This document shows positions 27,601 to 33,536 of a stretch of DNA of 64,000 nucleotides, piece by piece (position 1 is the first letter of the stretch; the number at the start of each line of letters is the position of its first letter). The position numbers and the translations under genes were made by a program. Source of the stretch: Dipteris shenzhenensis (Eukaryota; Polypodiophyta; Polypodiopsida; Gleicheniales); assembly GCA_047967505.1 (NCBI GenBank), contig CM106540.1; one strand, written 5' to 3'. The notes under the pieces were generated by a model. The model ran no database searches. It was not told the origin of the DNA and worked only from the letters and a program-made list of their open reading frames with translations.

Positions 27601-30600
27601 AGGAAGCACAAAGTCCGCTGTAGTCCCTATGATCAATGCCAGGGCATGGGCATCTTTGTCTTCCCAAGCTTCCAACTCCTCTCCATCTACTGGCATGAGT
27701 ATCTTCCCCTGTTTGTCCACCATATCCTCTTCCCGTTGTCAATTTCCACAATTTTTAAGCCACTAAATGACTTCGGATCTTCACCTTCCAAATCAGGTAA
27801 TTTGTCCCATCTAGGTCCCCAGACTCTCCAAAGTTAGGGATGGTGAAAGAAAGAAATCTGGGGGAGTAGGAAGGGAGAGCAGGGGCTGAAGAGGCTTTTG
27901 AAACTGACATCTTTGCTGCTAAACCACACAGCAAAGTCGATCAAACTCAACCTTCCGTAGACCAGAACTCACGCACCTGACTGAACTTGAGTCAGCCTCT
28001 TCTTGCAAGGGCACTGTCCTCCAATCGTGGAAGTCGATTCCCAAGAGCTTCTAAATCGGGGTCGTCCTTCAGCAAGGTCCCTGCCTTCAGGCTCCCACAC
28101 CTGTGAGCCTCCTACAACCTGAGTCACCCTCTTCTTGCAAGGGCACTGTCCTCCAATCGTGGAAGTTGATTCCCAAGAGCTTTTGAATCGGGGTCGTCCT
28201 TTAGCAAGGTCCCTGCCTTCAGGCTCCCACACCTGTGAGCCTCCTACTCAGGCTCTGATACCATGTTAGAAATGGACCCAATAGAGGGTATGCACAATGG
28301 AAGATTGATAGAATAGCCGAGGAGCTCACACAGTGTGTGTGGGGTGTGGAATCACAGACTTCTTAACTTAATGTGCATCACATAGATGTGCAGACTCATC
28401 AATAGACAATGAACCAGCCAGATATAGAAACCACCAAAAATATATTTCTGTCCAAAGCTATGGACACAATACAAAATAGATAGATCCAGAGTCCCACCAA
28501 TGGTGTGGTCCTCTGATCTTACCACAAGGTACTTCTCCTATCTACTGGCTATCTTTAGACTCGAGCCCGCGTGCTCCACCTCGAGCATCTATAGACTTTC
28601 TGTCTAGATCCTTCTACCTTACTGCCTGTGTGCAGCCTAGGTAGGCGGCCCTCTGTGAGCTAAGTCTGCAGCTCCTCAGCCCAATTCACCTTCTGGTCAT
28701 AGGCCCAACTGGTGCTGCTCTGCTGCTCCTTCCTGCTCCCTCAAGTGCTGCTGCAAAAGATAATTTGTGAGGGCCTGGAGGCCCTCCTTTTATAGGCCCA
28801 AAGGCCTGCTATAAACACCGACCAGCCAGCATCATCCTGGCCGACCAGTTTGCTTGCTGGCCGATCTAATTGGCTGGTCCGACCAGCCATTTATAAGGGC
28901 CCTAGCCAGGCCCTTTTGGGCTGCTGCCAGGCTGCCCTTTGCTGCAGCTGTTCCTCCATCAACAGGCCCCTTTTGCAGGCCATAGACCTGCCTAGGTACC
29001 TGTCCAACCCAGGTGCATCTGACCTGGGTTCATCCTGCCATGGTTCATCCTGCCATGTGTCGCCATCATACAGCCACTCCTTGCCTCTGTCTGGAGCTCC
29101 AAACCGCCACTGATCTGCTCCTGGACCTGCTTCTGCCAGTCACCTTATCCATGGTGCTGATCCATACTCCCAAATGGCTCCAGGTACTTCTCTAGATGTG
29201 CTGCCCACATGACAGCCATGATGCTGTACATGTGGCAGCCCCTTTCTCTCTTTTTCTGTGAGGTACTGCCCATGTGGCAGCCCCCTCTCCATGTTCTTTC
29301 CTCTAGGCTTGCTGCCCACATGGCATCCAAACAGATGCCCATGTGGCAGCTCTTGCCCTAGGTCTCCCTCCCCCATGCTCTCCTCATATGGGGGCTTACA
29401 GATGGGGAGGTGACCTTTCCAACAGAGTCTGACTGTGGCGAGCTGCGGAAGTAAAGAGGGCTGAATCCCCCATGTCTGGCTGGCTGAAAAGGCTACTCTA
29501 GGAGAGGAAGGGCTGCTCTTTGAGGGCCGAACTGCTGGGAAAGCTGTGAGACTTCAGGAGTTGCTGATCTCTATTATGAATGGAGAGGCCTGCTTTTATA
29601 GGCTTACTCTCTCCTCTAGAGAACAAACTGGAGCAGGGGCTGATGGGCTGTAGAGGGGCCAATTGCTGAGGTGGCTGGTCCCTAGAATTGGCTGGCCGAC
29701 TGCTGAAATGTCTGACTGCTGATGTGGCAGCTGACCTGCATATGCTGCGGTTGATCTAGATCCACCTGCTGCTGTAGATTACTTGTTACTGGATTTGCAT
29801 GTGCCGGATCCAGATATACAATCTGCAGGCTGTCATAGAGGTGGCGAGGGCGTGACCACCTCTTTTGCTGAAGCTAGAACAGAATCTGAGTTTGCTGGAG
29901 CCTGCTTCGAACACTCTAGCTGACTATCAGTGAATGGCTGGTTGCGACGCTATTCTGTTTGGATACACCATATCATGTCCTGCTTGACTTTGGCATGCAT
30001 CAAATCTTACCATTCTTGATAAGATAGATCCTTATGCTAGGGTATGAAGAGACTAGCTAGCAAGTAATCGAGTGTAATGGTCTATCCTTTAGTGCTAGGC
30101 TTTGTCGCGGCTGAGTCTACCCTGCACCTCCGGAGTGTCAACAGACACTCAGTACGTTGTCCTGTGTATAAATGGATGCTAAAGTTTGTGTGGGTGTGTG
30201 GATTTGTATGTGTGAGAGCATATGTTTATACTATTTGCTCTAAACCCAAGGTTGGGCACTGATGACGTCGGTGGGGATGTCATAGTAGCTAGTCCTTGCT
30301 CTGCATGATGGAGTTTGAGCTTTATTTGAAACTTGGGGACCAAGTTAGATTTTTCTTGCAAATTCCACGGTGCTAGATCTTCTAAAGTGCTATGTGTCGG
30401 TGCCTCACTCTACATGCAGTGGGCCAGGTGGGAGAGGGGACCTGCTTCTTCTTTGGGATCTTGGAAAGCCTTCCGTAGGCTTCCAGAGGAAACCAAGTCA
30501 GGGTTGATAGGACATCTCAGAGGGAGTGCAGGGAGGATCTTGCAGATTGAGTCAGCCCTTCCAGAGGCTTGGATAGACACAGATGATATGCCTCTCACTA

Positions 30601-33275
30601 CCTCCACTTGGGCAGGTACTTTCTCGAGAGGCGGGGTTCCACTTCAGGTCTTAGCCTTCCGAGGTGCACAGGAGGATGCTTTGGTTTTCAGTGTCCAGGA
30701 TGGTGGCAGATTGCTCAGATCTACAGATGATATATTGCTTGAGTCTGCTTTTCAGCCTATCAGGGTCGTAGGCCTTTTGATGCAGGGATCAGATTCAGAG
30801 TGGTTCTTAGACCCTGACCCCCAGTTACTCTCCACCGGGTCTTGGAGACTTTGGCTCTATGGAGGAGTTCCCATCAGGTATTTACAGTGGGACCCCGGAG
30901 AGTGGGAGTGGATTGACGCGGGGCATCGAGAGAAGACCATCCCCTTCTTTCGTTACACGGTCAGTAATGCCAGGAGATTTCAGCTCAGTAGTAGAGGTTG
31001 GAGACCCTCCAGAGTTCCTCATTGGGAGACTTTTGGTATTACTGCGGATCAGCAGAGGTACTTCTGGAGGAGGCTCTGGAAATCCCACAGGAATAGAAAG
31101 ATCACTATCTTCTTTTGGCTTTCTATTCATGGAGGGATTGCAGTGAACCTTTGGAGGTCCAGATTCGGAGCCGACCCTATTTGCCCTCGTTGCCTTTCTG
31201 CTTCGGAGTCTATTCAGCATTGCTTATGGGATTGCAGACAGGCGAGATTGATTTGGATGGGGATAGCCAGGATCTTCAGTCACTTTGCCCATTCCCCACT
31301 CTTTATGACTTGGGGCTCGGTGGCTTGGCTTTCTCTTACAGGACCTCAGGTTTTCTATGAGGGACTTGACTCCTCCCGGGCCATTTCAGTTCGACATCAT
31401 CGGGTTGAGCTCTGCTCGTTGGATGTGGTTACACACCGTCCTTTTACAGCTGTACATGCCTCTGTGGATACTTCTTGGGAGATTATAGCGAGCATAGCAG
31501 CCTGGCATATCTGGAGATCCAGATGCACAGAGGCTATGGAGGGTACTCAGGTTCATCCCTCGCACACATTGGCTAGTATCTGGACAGACATCGTACACAC
31601 TCTGATGGCCGTATGGACGGGTATGCAGGGGGACTCCCGTGCAGCCTCAGCTAGGAGGGCTTCTTTCTTCAGGGAATGGAAGGATTCTCCTTTCTTCTCT
31701 GAATCTACTACAGGGTTGAGATGGCACTTTCAGCCTCAGCCTTGGTTTCTTTCCACCTCACTCTGAGGGGGTTTTTTTATTATCCTCATGATTTCATGAT
31801 GTATTCCGCTTTGAGCTTGCTCTCGCGGGTTTTTGTTCTTACTTAATAGAAGTCTTTTTCATGGAAAAAAAAAAAAAAAGTGCTATGTGTCCGAGCAAAA
31901 AGCTGAGTTGAAAAAATATGTCCCTGTAGTGGAGTTTCCATATCACAAGAAAAGCCCCTTTTGAAGCGATCTATTGGATTGTGATTTTGCCACTCATTCT
32001 CAAGACGAAGGACGATCAGTATGCTCGAGGCCTTGAGACACTTTTTCTCAAGTATAGACAGCCATCCAAAGATTTCAAGAAAAGCATAACAGAGCACCAA
32101 ATAAGCATAGAAGGGACCTAAACCTTCAAGAAGGGGATTGGATACTCCTCAAGTTTGAGAAAGCCAGACTCCGAAAGATGAACGAGAGGGAAAAGGTATA
32201 TCCAAAGTTATCAACTGGGTATTATGGACCTTTATGAGTTAGTGAGCCAATAAATGAAGTCACTTATCGACTAGAATTGCCAGAGAATTGGAAGATCCAC
32301 AATGCTTTCCATATGAGTCTTCGAAAGAAATATCAAGGATTAGAACCCACTAAAGCAGTTCAAGAAGAACTACTAGAGGTGGAAGAAATGGAGGAGATCG
32401 GTTAAGGTTCACACTTCTTTGGACGCCTGGTCCCATGGCAAGGCCATTTCCTTTTATGTTTTCTATCGCTCTAATGTCATTGAATTCATTTTCTTGTGCC
32501 ATGTAACCTGAAATTTGAATTGGCTTAGGGAAAAGTGTTGGGTATGATATTTTCAAACAGAAGCTGCCACGGTCCATCAATCACTCTTTGCAAAGTGAGA
32601 ATTTTTTTAACCAAAGGCATTGTCATAGAGAGTTTGGGCAAGGTCCATATCATGTTAATCCCCACTCGATATTGTCATTATGTAACAGGTGTTCTACTCG
32701 AGAATGGGATATGTGGTGCATTTGATGCTTGAACTAGTTTTTTAGCATTGTGTCTTGCACATGTAGAAATGCGTGCTCGAGAGAATTCCTGAAGCATTTG
32801 TACAACACTGACCCATGTCGTTTTCATTTTAGGGGCTGGTTATTGATAGCTGAGGTGAAGAGTCGTTTTGATTCAAAAAATGGTGGTGCCAACCCTGAAC
32901 ATTTTATGAAAGCCCTTGGTACATTGGGATTTTCGCTTATCTCTAAGGTTTGTCTTCAGGCCTATGGATTCCTTGGGTTATGTTGCTTGGCTTCTGACTC
33001 TTATTCTTGTGTGCTCTCACAATGTTTATGCAATTCTTATTTGCTCTAATTTTGCAGGACTTCTCCAATAAAATGTTTGTCATGTTCGAGTTTTTAAAAC
33101 AGGTAGGAATCTCTTTCTACACTTGAAATAACAATCAACGTTGTAGAGCAAGGTAAGTCACCATGCATGTTCAATGAATTGGCAGCTTTATGTTTCTTTT
33201 CCCCCTGAAAATTGCTGTATAGTGTTTATAATCACTCGAAAATTTGTATTTCGTTTCTCAGGTTGCCCTTGTGCA

Positions 33276-33346
<71 letters not shown>

Positions 33347-33458
33347 GAGAGCAATTAAATGTCATAATATAAATTGGTGGTTACAGGGCAACAAAGCCTT
33401 GAAGTTTTCTCATTGCAAGTGGCCAACACTGAAGCCTTGCATCTATAAGCGTCGATAA
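4622..33458 (+). CDS. RRP8: RRP8, ribosomal RNA-processing protein 8 (25S/28S rRNA m1A methyltransferase), nine exons
   Basis: Exons are 4622-5029, 5834-5895, 6335-6386, 7569-7683, 8009-8103, 8187-8293, 32833-32947, 33058-33102 and 33387-33458. Joined they give 1071 nt, 356 residues plus TAA; all introns are GT-AG and all phases agree. RRP8 family members are nucleolar Rossmann-fold enzymes that use S-adenosylmethionine to make m1A in the large-subunit rRNA. Visible landmarks are a basic NLS-like PPKKKRRV at 15-22, the family signature [16 protein letters not shown] at 141-156, SAM motif [10 protein letters not shown] at 206-214, FSLDLVAS at 226-233, [13 protein letters not shown] at 252-264, [10 protein letters not shown] at 283-292 and the C-terminal CIYKRR. 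The domain has no missing block or stop, so the gene is probably functional. The start is the first ATG after an in-frame stop at 4589. The N-terminal 130 residues are low in conservation and least certain. Confidence 0.95.
5461..5633. repeat. 87-bp tandem duplication in RRP8 intron 1
   Basis: Copies start at 5461 and 5548 with GGTTTATGCATCTA and differ by a few substitutions. It is non-coding and lies between RRP8 exons 1 and 2. The rest of intron 1 (5030-5833) shows nothing recognisable. Confidence 0.85.
5834..5895 (+). CDS. RRP8: RRP8 exon 2
   Basis: Encodes [20 protein letters not shown] plus two bases of a split Ser codon. This is the start of the conserved methyltransferase region. Acceptor TTGTAG ends at 5833 and donor GTATAT starts at 5896. 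Confidence 0.95.
6335..6386 (+). CDS. RRP8: RRP8 exon 3
   Basis: Encodes [18 protein letters not shown], the family's KEDP block. Acceptor ATGCAG ends at 6334 and donor GTAAGC starts at 6387. Confidence 0.95.
6387..7568. other. RRP8: RRP8 intron 3, no feature seen
   Basis: This 1,182-bp intron has no coding similarity. The short open frames in it resemble no protein family. Confidence 0.7.
7569..7683 (+). CDS. RRP8: RRP8 exon 4
   Basis: Encodes [16 protein letters not shown] through VVADFGC, including most of SAM-binding motif I. It ends in phase 1 with donor GTGAGC at 7684. Confidence 0.95.
8009..8103 (+). CDS. RRP8: RRP8 exon 5
   Basis: Completes motif I (GDGRLAKSV) and carries the acidic-loop strand FSLDLVAS and the ACNMAH segment. 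The acceptor is AAAG ending at 8008; the donor is GTAAGA at 8104. Confidence 0.95.
8187..8293 (+). CDS. RRP8: RRP8 exon 6
   Basis: Encodes [20 protein letters not shown] through EAHRVLKS, the most conserved RRP8 block. It ends in phase 2 with donor GTATGA at 8294, which opens the 24.5-kb intron. Intron 5 before it is only 83 bp. Confidence 0.95.
8327..8650 (+). repeat. Fragment of a gypsy-A-family LTR
   Basis: ATAGGACTTAGTCTAG through CCTTCGGGGGGGTCCAGCCC and the following GAGAGAGGGAGAG tract match the second half of the solo LTR at 11307-12221 and, on the opposite strand, the gypsy A LTRs. The LTR front half is missing, so this is an old remnant. Confidence 0.75.
8660..8966 (-). repeat. Left part of a copia-C-family LTR, split by copia B
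   Basis: GAGCTAGGTCTGCAGCTTCCTCAG and the CTCCTTTTATAGGCCC block resemble the copia C LTR (28264-29424). The remainder lies at 23866-24343 beyond the copia B insertion, joined through the shared GCAAG. Confidence 0.6.
8967..9173 (-). repeat. Copia B 3' LTR
   Basis: 207 bp, TG...CA ends, close match to 23659-23865. The purine-rich tract follows at 9174-9185 on the + strand map, read GGAGAGGGGTT on the element strand. Confidence 0.93.
9303..10028 (-). pseudogene. Copia B RNase H domain
   Basis: The peptide shows RT-RNase H linker sequence ([18 protein letters not shown]), then [44 protein letters not shown] and [13 protein letters not shown], all typical copia RNase H blocks. A TGA stop follows HYHYV, yet the same frame continues with [18 protein letters not shown] down to about 9303. 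That continuation is the normal end of copia pol, so the stop is a disabling mutation. Confidence 0.9.
10090..11306 (-). pseudogene. Copia B integrase tail and reverse transcriptase, broken
   Basis: From the solo LTR inward (element sense) come [19 protein letters not shown] and [17 protein letters not shown] (end of integrase), then [50 protein letters not shown] and further RT segments. The catalytic block reads YKDDMLITG where copia RTs have YVDDML. Stops and frame changes separate the blocks, so no continuous RT is made. Confidence 0.88.
11307..12221 (+). mobile_element. Solo LTR of a gypsy-A-related family
   Basis: 915 bp starting TGTCACCACAATGTAAATATCC, like the gypsy A LTR start, and containing the same TTGACC/GGTCAA-rich half and the CCTTCGGGGGGGTCCAGCCC block. 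It is flanked by GTTGA (11302-11306) and GCTGA (12222-12226), a 5-bp target duplication with one change. The copia B integrase reading (AHVPSQ ... RHKLEE) joins across it. No internal region remains, which fits LTR-LTR recombination. Its 3' end differs from gypsy A, so it is a sister family. Confidence 0.85.
12222..13183 (-). pseudogene. Copia B integrase, broken
   Basis: Blocks in order on the element strand: [25 protein letters not shown] (the H-H side of the zinc finger), [31 protein letters not shown], then [38 protein letters not shown] and [19 protein letters not shown]. Where copia integrases have NGVAERKNR, with the catalytic Glu, this copy has SRLAKRKNR, so the third acidic residue is lost. 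Frame breaks lie near 12540-12640 and 12840-12940. Confidence 0.9.
13189..14016 (-). pseudogene. Copia B gag C-terminal part, zinc knuckle and protease start
   Basis: Contains [20 protein letters not shown] and [21 protein letters not shown] (copia gag), a CCHC knuckle [14 protein letters not shown] and the protease start [12 protein letters not shown]. Family proteases have DSGAS, so the catalytic Asp is replaced by Asn. The frame is disturbed at 13927-14016 just before the gypsy A insertion, where the gag N-terminal part is cut off. Confidence 0.88.
14017..14983 (-). repeat. Gypsy A 3' LTR (967 bp)
   Basis: Nearly identical to 20957-21962 apart from AT-repeat length and short indels. The half next to the internal region (14650-14983) is dense in TTGAC/GTCAA motifs. 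The block CGGGCTGGACCCCCCCGAAGG is near 14188-14208. Confidence 0.95.
14996..19711 (-). CDS. Gypsy A gag-pol polyprotein, 1,571 codons, chromovirus-like
   Basis: One open frame encodes the whole replication machinery. Parts in order: a basic Arg/Ser-rich segment at about 96-158; gag core ([19 protein letters not shown]); CCHC knuckle C404-C407-H412-C417; protease with FDPGATDNF at D475; RT at about 670-860 with FFDD at 815-818; RNase H with D962/D964; integrase with H1145, H1152, C1182, C1185 and the acidic triad D1215, D1276, E1312 (35 residues between the last two); a GPF module near 1450; and a chromodomain-like tail ([16 protein letters not shown]) near 1530-1546. Met at 19711 opens the frame, but Met18 at 19660 ([11 protein letters not shown]) is an equally good start. 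The stop abuts the purine tract. The DPGA protease motif is a family variant, not necessarily a defect. Confidence 0.96.
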   Translation of the reverse strand: MCISYLHSVRKICRSQNMDQSPIQWDSQDRDVYPRQRNVPQSQQEFEQMVRTRIQELENLKRDPRAQHLFPAEAMPNPVYDVPMPEAHSRVQSERERSHRSHRRRSHSKKRSRRHHRSPSPSPSTSSSTSMSSSSLSDKPSRKRRKHEKSGKRKSSKATREFKEGGKSVKFMTYNGQYGHTDKALQFIRQFDAAFGTEKFSESSKLRMVSLHLTATASAWWSALTTDGSAPRKWKGFKKAFYQQFMPKQFRDHVLQDWDSLHMDAGDTVDGYNQKFWDAYLQVAPFKKISKGTQMRKYRAGLTPRIQAVVNALGAKNIQDLMHSASVASLVPLQDPSTVPSLHAGRADKKKTDFQKSEKKESPKAEKKGFQSQKPRGTQFSKTYKGKSLFTPEQIAEFRRDGKCFRCGKEGHVAAQCPKKPSSSKGKEAEKPRGPQKPMAGGIPDILGHALNPEERELLLSWGKVRDQQALILFDPGATDNFISEDLALRLGIKTEELGRALDADQMFCGNPVPVTPLIGKLRLHIQSYVDQEDFFISPLKHYDVVLGMPWFHRKAVKLTLPERVLEFVHRGKNQRVIARNKGDTIPIVSDVSCGKAIKSAISAYMVFVKEKENDMHAEMDDADKDRFQFLVNFKDCFSDVLPGELPPERPEDHQIELMPGSEPPNRPPYRVSATQREEIMAQVQDLLSKGLIQPSSSPFCSPVLLVQKKDGSFRMCVDYRALNKMTIKNRFPIPRIDDVLDQLNGASVFSRIDLKSGYHQVRIQPQDVHKTAFRTTFGLYEYLVMPFGLTNAPATFNRMMDRIFRKYRHFTGTFFDDILVFSKTEEDHREHLAIVFQELRNHQLYANSKKSEFFLEEIHYLGHIISKNGIQMDPAKIRAIQEWPELKTVHEVRSFLGLCSYYRRFIRHFADIAAPLHDLTKKNAAFTWGLSQKKAFNTLKEKLTTEPNLVVPDLYQSFDVDCDACGECVGAALHQNGHVVAYESRRLRDAERYLGIYEKELLAVIHAIHTWKHYLLGADFTVKIDHQSLKYFLTQTKLSEKHMKWANMLSMYHFQIVHTPGIRNRVADALSRRPQVNNVTIAYHQDLEGMREQYAHDSDFGEILQQMQEGQSTSHYSLKDGYLMKDDCLCITQEMRKKILGECHAPPYAGHRGITATTLALERYFFWPGMRKDIHQFVTECLTCQKMKYDRQKAPGLLMPLPVPQAPWENITMDFIFDLPRSKSGNDGIWTIIDRFSKQAHFIPVRKTIKADHMAKLFMAQIFKHHGMPKSIVSDRDPRMTSLFWRALFDNMGTNLNFSSSFHPQTDGQSEVANSTILDMLKCYVGDQSSDWEKYLPLVEFAYNNTVHSSTGKAPFEVIYGKVILPPILRTKDEIFAADQFVRNLQTAYSQVRTAIERSQEKHKRAADKHRRQLDLKEGDWILLRFEKARLRKFKGKQKVYAKLSPRYYGPFRVTERINEVAYRLALPEHWRIHNAFHVSLLKKFQGPEPTEPVSEDPPEVDELEEVLQPEQIVYHTVRKGPQGKEFYRYLVKFKNYTALDAKWMDEDMLSDHPQLLDVYKEAFQLRSTE
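19712..20943 (-). other. Gypsy A 5' leader with ACGT-core cluster
   Basis: This 1.2-kb untranslated leader lies between primer site and gag. At 20060-20290 it is rich in AACCAG/CTGGTT motifs. At 20301-20500 it carries nine CCACGT cores (CCACGTCAGC or CCACGTGT types). No long frame in it resembles a protein. Confidence 0.7.
20944..20955 (-). other. Gypsy A primer binding site
   Basis: Element strand reads TGGTATCAAAGC, one base from the initiator-Met-tRNA-complementary TGGTATCAGAGC, separated from the LTR by one base. Confidence 0.85.
20957..21962 (-). repeat. Gypsy A 5' LTR (1,006 bp)
   Basis: Partner of 14017-14983. The length difference is mostly an expanded AT microsatellite at 21553-21620 plus an extra 11-12 bp near 21882. 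Confidence 0.95.
21968..22230 (-). pseudogene. Copia B gag N-terminal part
   Basis: The frame reads [20 protein letters not shown] then [14 protein letters not shown], the conserved copia gag opening (LDG.NY..W). It is separated from the rest of gag (14016 downward) by gypsy A, whose CTTGG duplication lies at its lower edge. Confidence 0.85.
22231..23646 (-). other. Copia B leader with degenerate short repeats
   Basis: Non-coding DNA between primer site and gag, built largely of scattered variants of AAATGTCACTGCAA and GCAAATGTG with CCCCAAAAT. It suggests an expanded untranslated leader. No protein similarity seen. Confidence 0.5.
23647..23657 (-). other. Copia B primer binding site
   Basis: Element strand TGGTATCAGAG, complementary to the initiator Met-tRNA 3' end, one base from the 5' LTR. 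Confidence 0.88.
23659..23865 (-). repeat. Copia B 5' LTR
   Basis: 207 bp, same length as the 3' LTR with scattered substitutions, followed by target duplication GCAAG at 23866-23870. Confidence 0.93.
23866..24343 (-). repeat. Right part of the copia-C-family LTR split by copia B
   Basis: Ends ATGGGGAGGTGACCTTTCC then AACA, the same end as the copia C LTR at 29405-29424. It continues the fragment at 8660-8966 once copia B is removed. Confidence 0.65.
24344..25588. other. Intron 6 sequence without recognised feature
   Basis: No coding similarity found. A small tandem copy of AAGACTTCAGTTATGTTAAC lies near 25493 and 25521. The longest open frame (24736-25101, - strand) resembles no family. 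Confidence 0.5.
25589..26423 (-). repeat. Copia C 3' LTR, truncated
   Basis: Begins TGTTAAAAATGGACCC and matches the 5' LTR until GGCTCCAGGTACTTCT. It lacks a roughly 75-bp block (28815-28890) present in the 5' LTR. Confidence 0.85.
26424..26750. other. Unassigned internal sequence of copia C
   Basis: Lies between the truncated 3' LTR and the duplicated block. Minus-strand frames contain copia-like fragments such as [15 protein letters not shown], but I cannot assign them to a domain. Confidence 0.35.
26751..27058. repeat. 154-bp tandem duplication in copia C
   Basis: Copies at 26751-26904 and 26905-27058 both start CATTCCATGCTGT and end TTACCACATTAG; they are almost identical. The copied segment is the gag-protease junction, so the duplication is recent and internal to the element. 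Confidence 0.92.
26943..27909 (-). pseudogene. Copia C gag and protease start, broken
   Basis: Starts [17 protein letters not shown] at 27909, then [39 protein letters not shown] and a CCHC knuckle [14 protein letters not shown] near 27105-27150. Stops occur after RSHLVA and elsewhere, and frame changes lie near 27320 and 27480. The protease motif is not intact. Confidence 0.88.
27989..28245. repeat. 132-bp tandem repeat in copia C leader, two units
   Basis: Units at 27989-28120 and 28121-28245 share CTCTTCTTGCAAGGGCACTG through CACACCTGTGAGCCTCCTAC. The second abuts the primer site, so this is leader sequence. Confidence 0.9.
28252..28263 (-). other. Copia C primer binding site
   Basis: Element strand TGGTATCAGAGC, exact complement of the plant initiator Met-tRNA end, directly beside the LTR. 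Confidence 0.92.
28264..29424 (-). repeat. Copia C 5' LTR (1,161 bp)
   Basis: TGTTAGAAATGG at one end and CTTTCCAACA at the other, then target duplication GAGTC. A TTTTATAGGCCC promoter-like block is near 28788. Confidence 0.9.
29430..30289. other. Intron 6 sequence, possible further LTR remnant
   Basis: A GAGAGGCCTGCTTTTATAGGC block near 29589-29609 resembles the copia C LTR promoter block. Otherwise nothing is recognised. Confidence 0.35.
30333..31766 (+). pseudogene. LINE ORF2 C-terminal fragment fused to relic gypsy sequence
   Basis: A 477-codon frame. Residues 1-22 come from gypsy relic E and the target-site copy ([12 protein letters not shown]...KVLCV); LINE sequence starts at about residue 23. 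The zf-RVT zinc finger of plant LINEs is at C284, C287, H296, C301 ([19 protein letters not shown]), preceded by [13 protein letters not shown] and followed by a Trp-rich tail. No RT catalytic block is present. The long frame is fortuitous fusion rather than a host gene. Confidence 0.88.
30399..31876 (+). mobile_element. 5'-truncated LINE (non-LTR retrotransposon)
   Basis: About 1.48 kb flanked by the 15-bp direct repeat AAAGTGCTATGTGTC (30384-30398 and 31877-31891) and ending in a poly-A run at 31865-31879, the hallmarks of target-primed reverse transcription. The encoded protein is the C-terminal end of LINE ORF2. Endonuclease and RT are missing, so it is dead on arrival. It landed in gypsy relic E. 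Confidence 0.93.
32833..32947 (+). CDS. RRP8: RRP8 exon 7
   Basis: Starts with the base completing the split Arg codon, then [20 protein letters not shown] through FSLISK. Acceptor CATTTTAG ends at 32832 and donor GTTTGT starts at 32948. Family match and phase place it directly after exon 6 despite the distance. Confidence 0.95.
33058..33102 (+). CDS. RRP8: RRP8 exon 8
   Basis: Encodes the 15 residues [15 protein letters not shown], the penultimate strand of the fold. Acceptor TTTGCAG ends at 33057 and donor GTAGGA starts at 33103. Confidence 0.93.
33281..33345 (+). repeat. (TG)n(AG)n microsatellite in RRP8 intron 8
   Basis: TGTGTG run directly followed by GAGAGA run, ending 41 bp before the last RRP8 acceptor. 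Confidence 0.95.
33387..33458 (+). CDS. RRP8: RRP8 exon 9 (last coding exon)
   Basis: Encodes 23 residues ending [12 protein letters not shown], the family's conserved C-terminus, then TAA. Acceptor GGTTACAG ends at 33386. Confidence 0.95.
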   Translation, partial: GNKALKFSHCKWPTLKPCIYKRR

Positions 33459-33530
33459 TTTCCTTCTTTGGTTCATACTTGGTTATGGATTGAAGTTTCT
33501 CAAAGTTAAAGGCTTCACTAGTGCAGCATG

Positions 33531-33536
33531 AATAAA
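33531..33536 (+). promoter_or_regulatory. Candidate polyadenylation signal of RRP8
   Basis: An AATAAA hexamer lies 73 bases after the RRP8 stop codon. Position and sequence fit a near-upstream element; use is inferred. Confidence 0.4.

Larger units (their letters stand above)
25589..29424 (-). mobile_element. Ty1/copia element C, internally deleted
   Basis: Bounded by GAGTC duplications (25584-25588, 29425-29429). The 5' LTR is 28264-29424 and the 3' LTR remnant 25589-26423. Primer site TGGTATCAGAGC lies at 28252-28263. Only gag and the start of protease are recognisable; integrase, RT and RNase H are absent. The 3' LTR stops near 26423, at the point equal to 29191 in the 5' LTR, so about 230 bp of LTR end and most of pol appear to be lost or replaced. 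Confidence 0.88.
30300..32405 (+). pseudogene. Gypsy relic E (integrase part), interrupted by a LINE
   Basis: Removing 30399-31891 joins [12 protein letters not shown] and LLKCYV to [56 protein letters not shown] and LSTGYYGPL. This parallels the integrase C-terminal half of gypsy A. A TGA stop follows YYGPL, yet the frame goes on with [20 protein letters not shown] and ends with TAA at 32405. Frameshifts lie near 30310-30330 and 31930-32090. It is an old relative of gypsy A in sense orientation to RRP8. Confidence 0.85.
8294..32832 (+). other. RRP8: RRP8 intron 6, 24,539 bp, filled by nested retrotransposons
   Basis: GTATGA at 8294 and CATTTTAG ending at 32832 splice two halves of the RRP8 domain in matching phase (2 then 1). 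The interval contains copia B with gypsy A and a solo LTR inside it, copia C, relic gypsy E and a LINE. B, A and C lie antisense to RRP8; E and the LINE lie sense. The other seven introns are 83-1,182 bp, so this one appears to have grown by insertion. Confidence 0.93.

Noticed and set aside
30333-30398. Start of a host gene at 30333
   Set aside because: These codons are gypsy integrase relic and LINE target-site copy.
33174-33458. 94-codon frame read as one exon
   Set aside because: Only 33387-33458 is RRP8; the rest is intron 8 with a TG/AG microsatellite.
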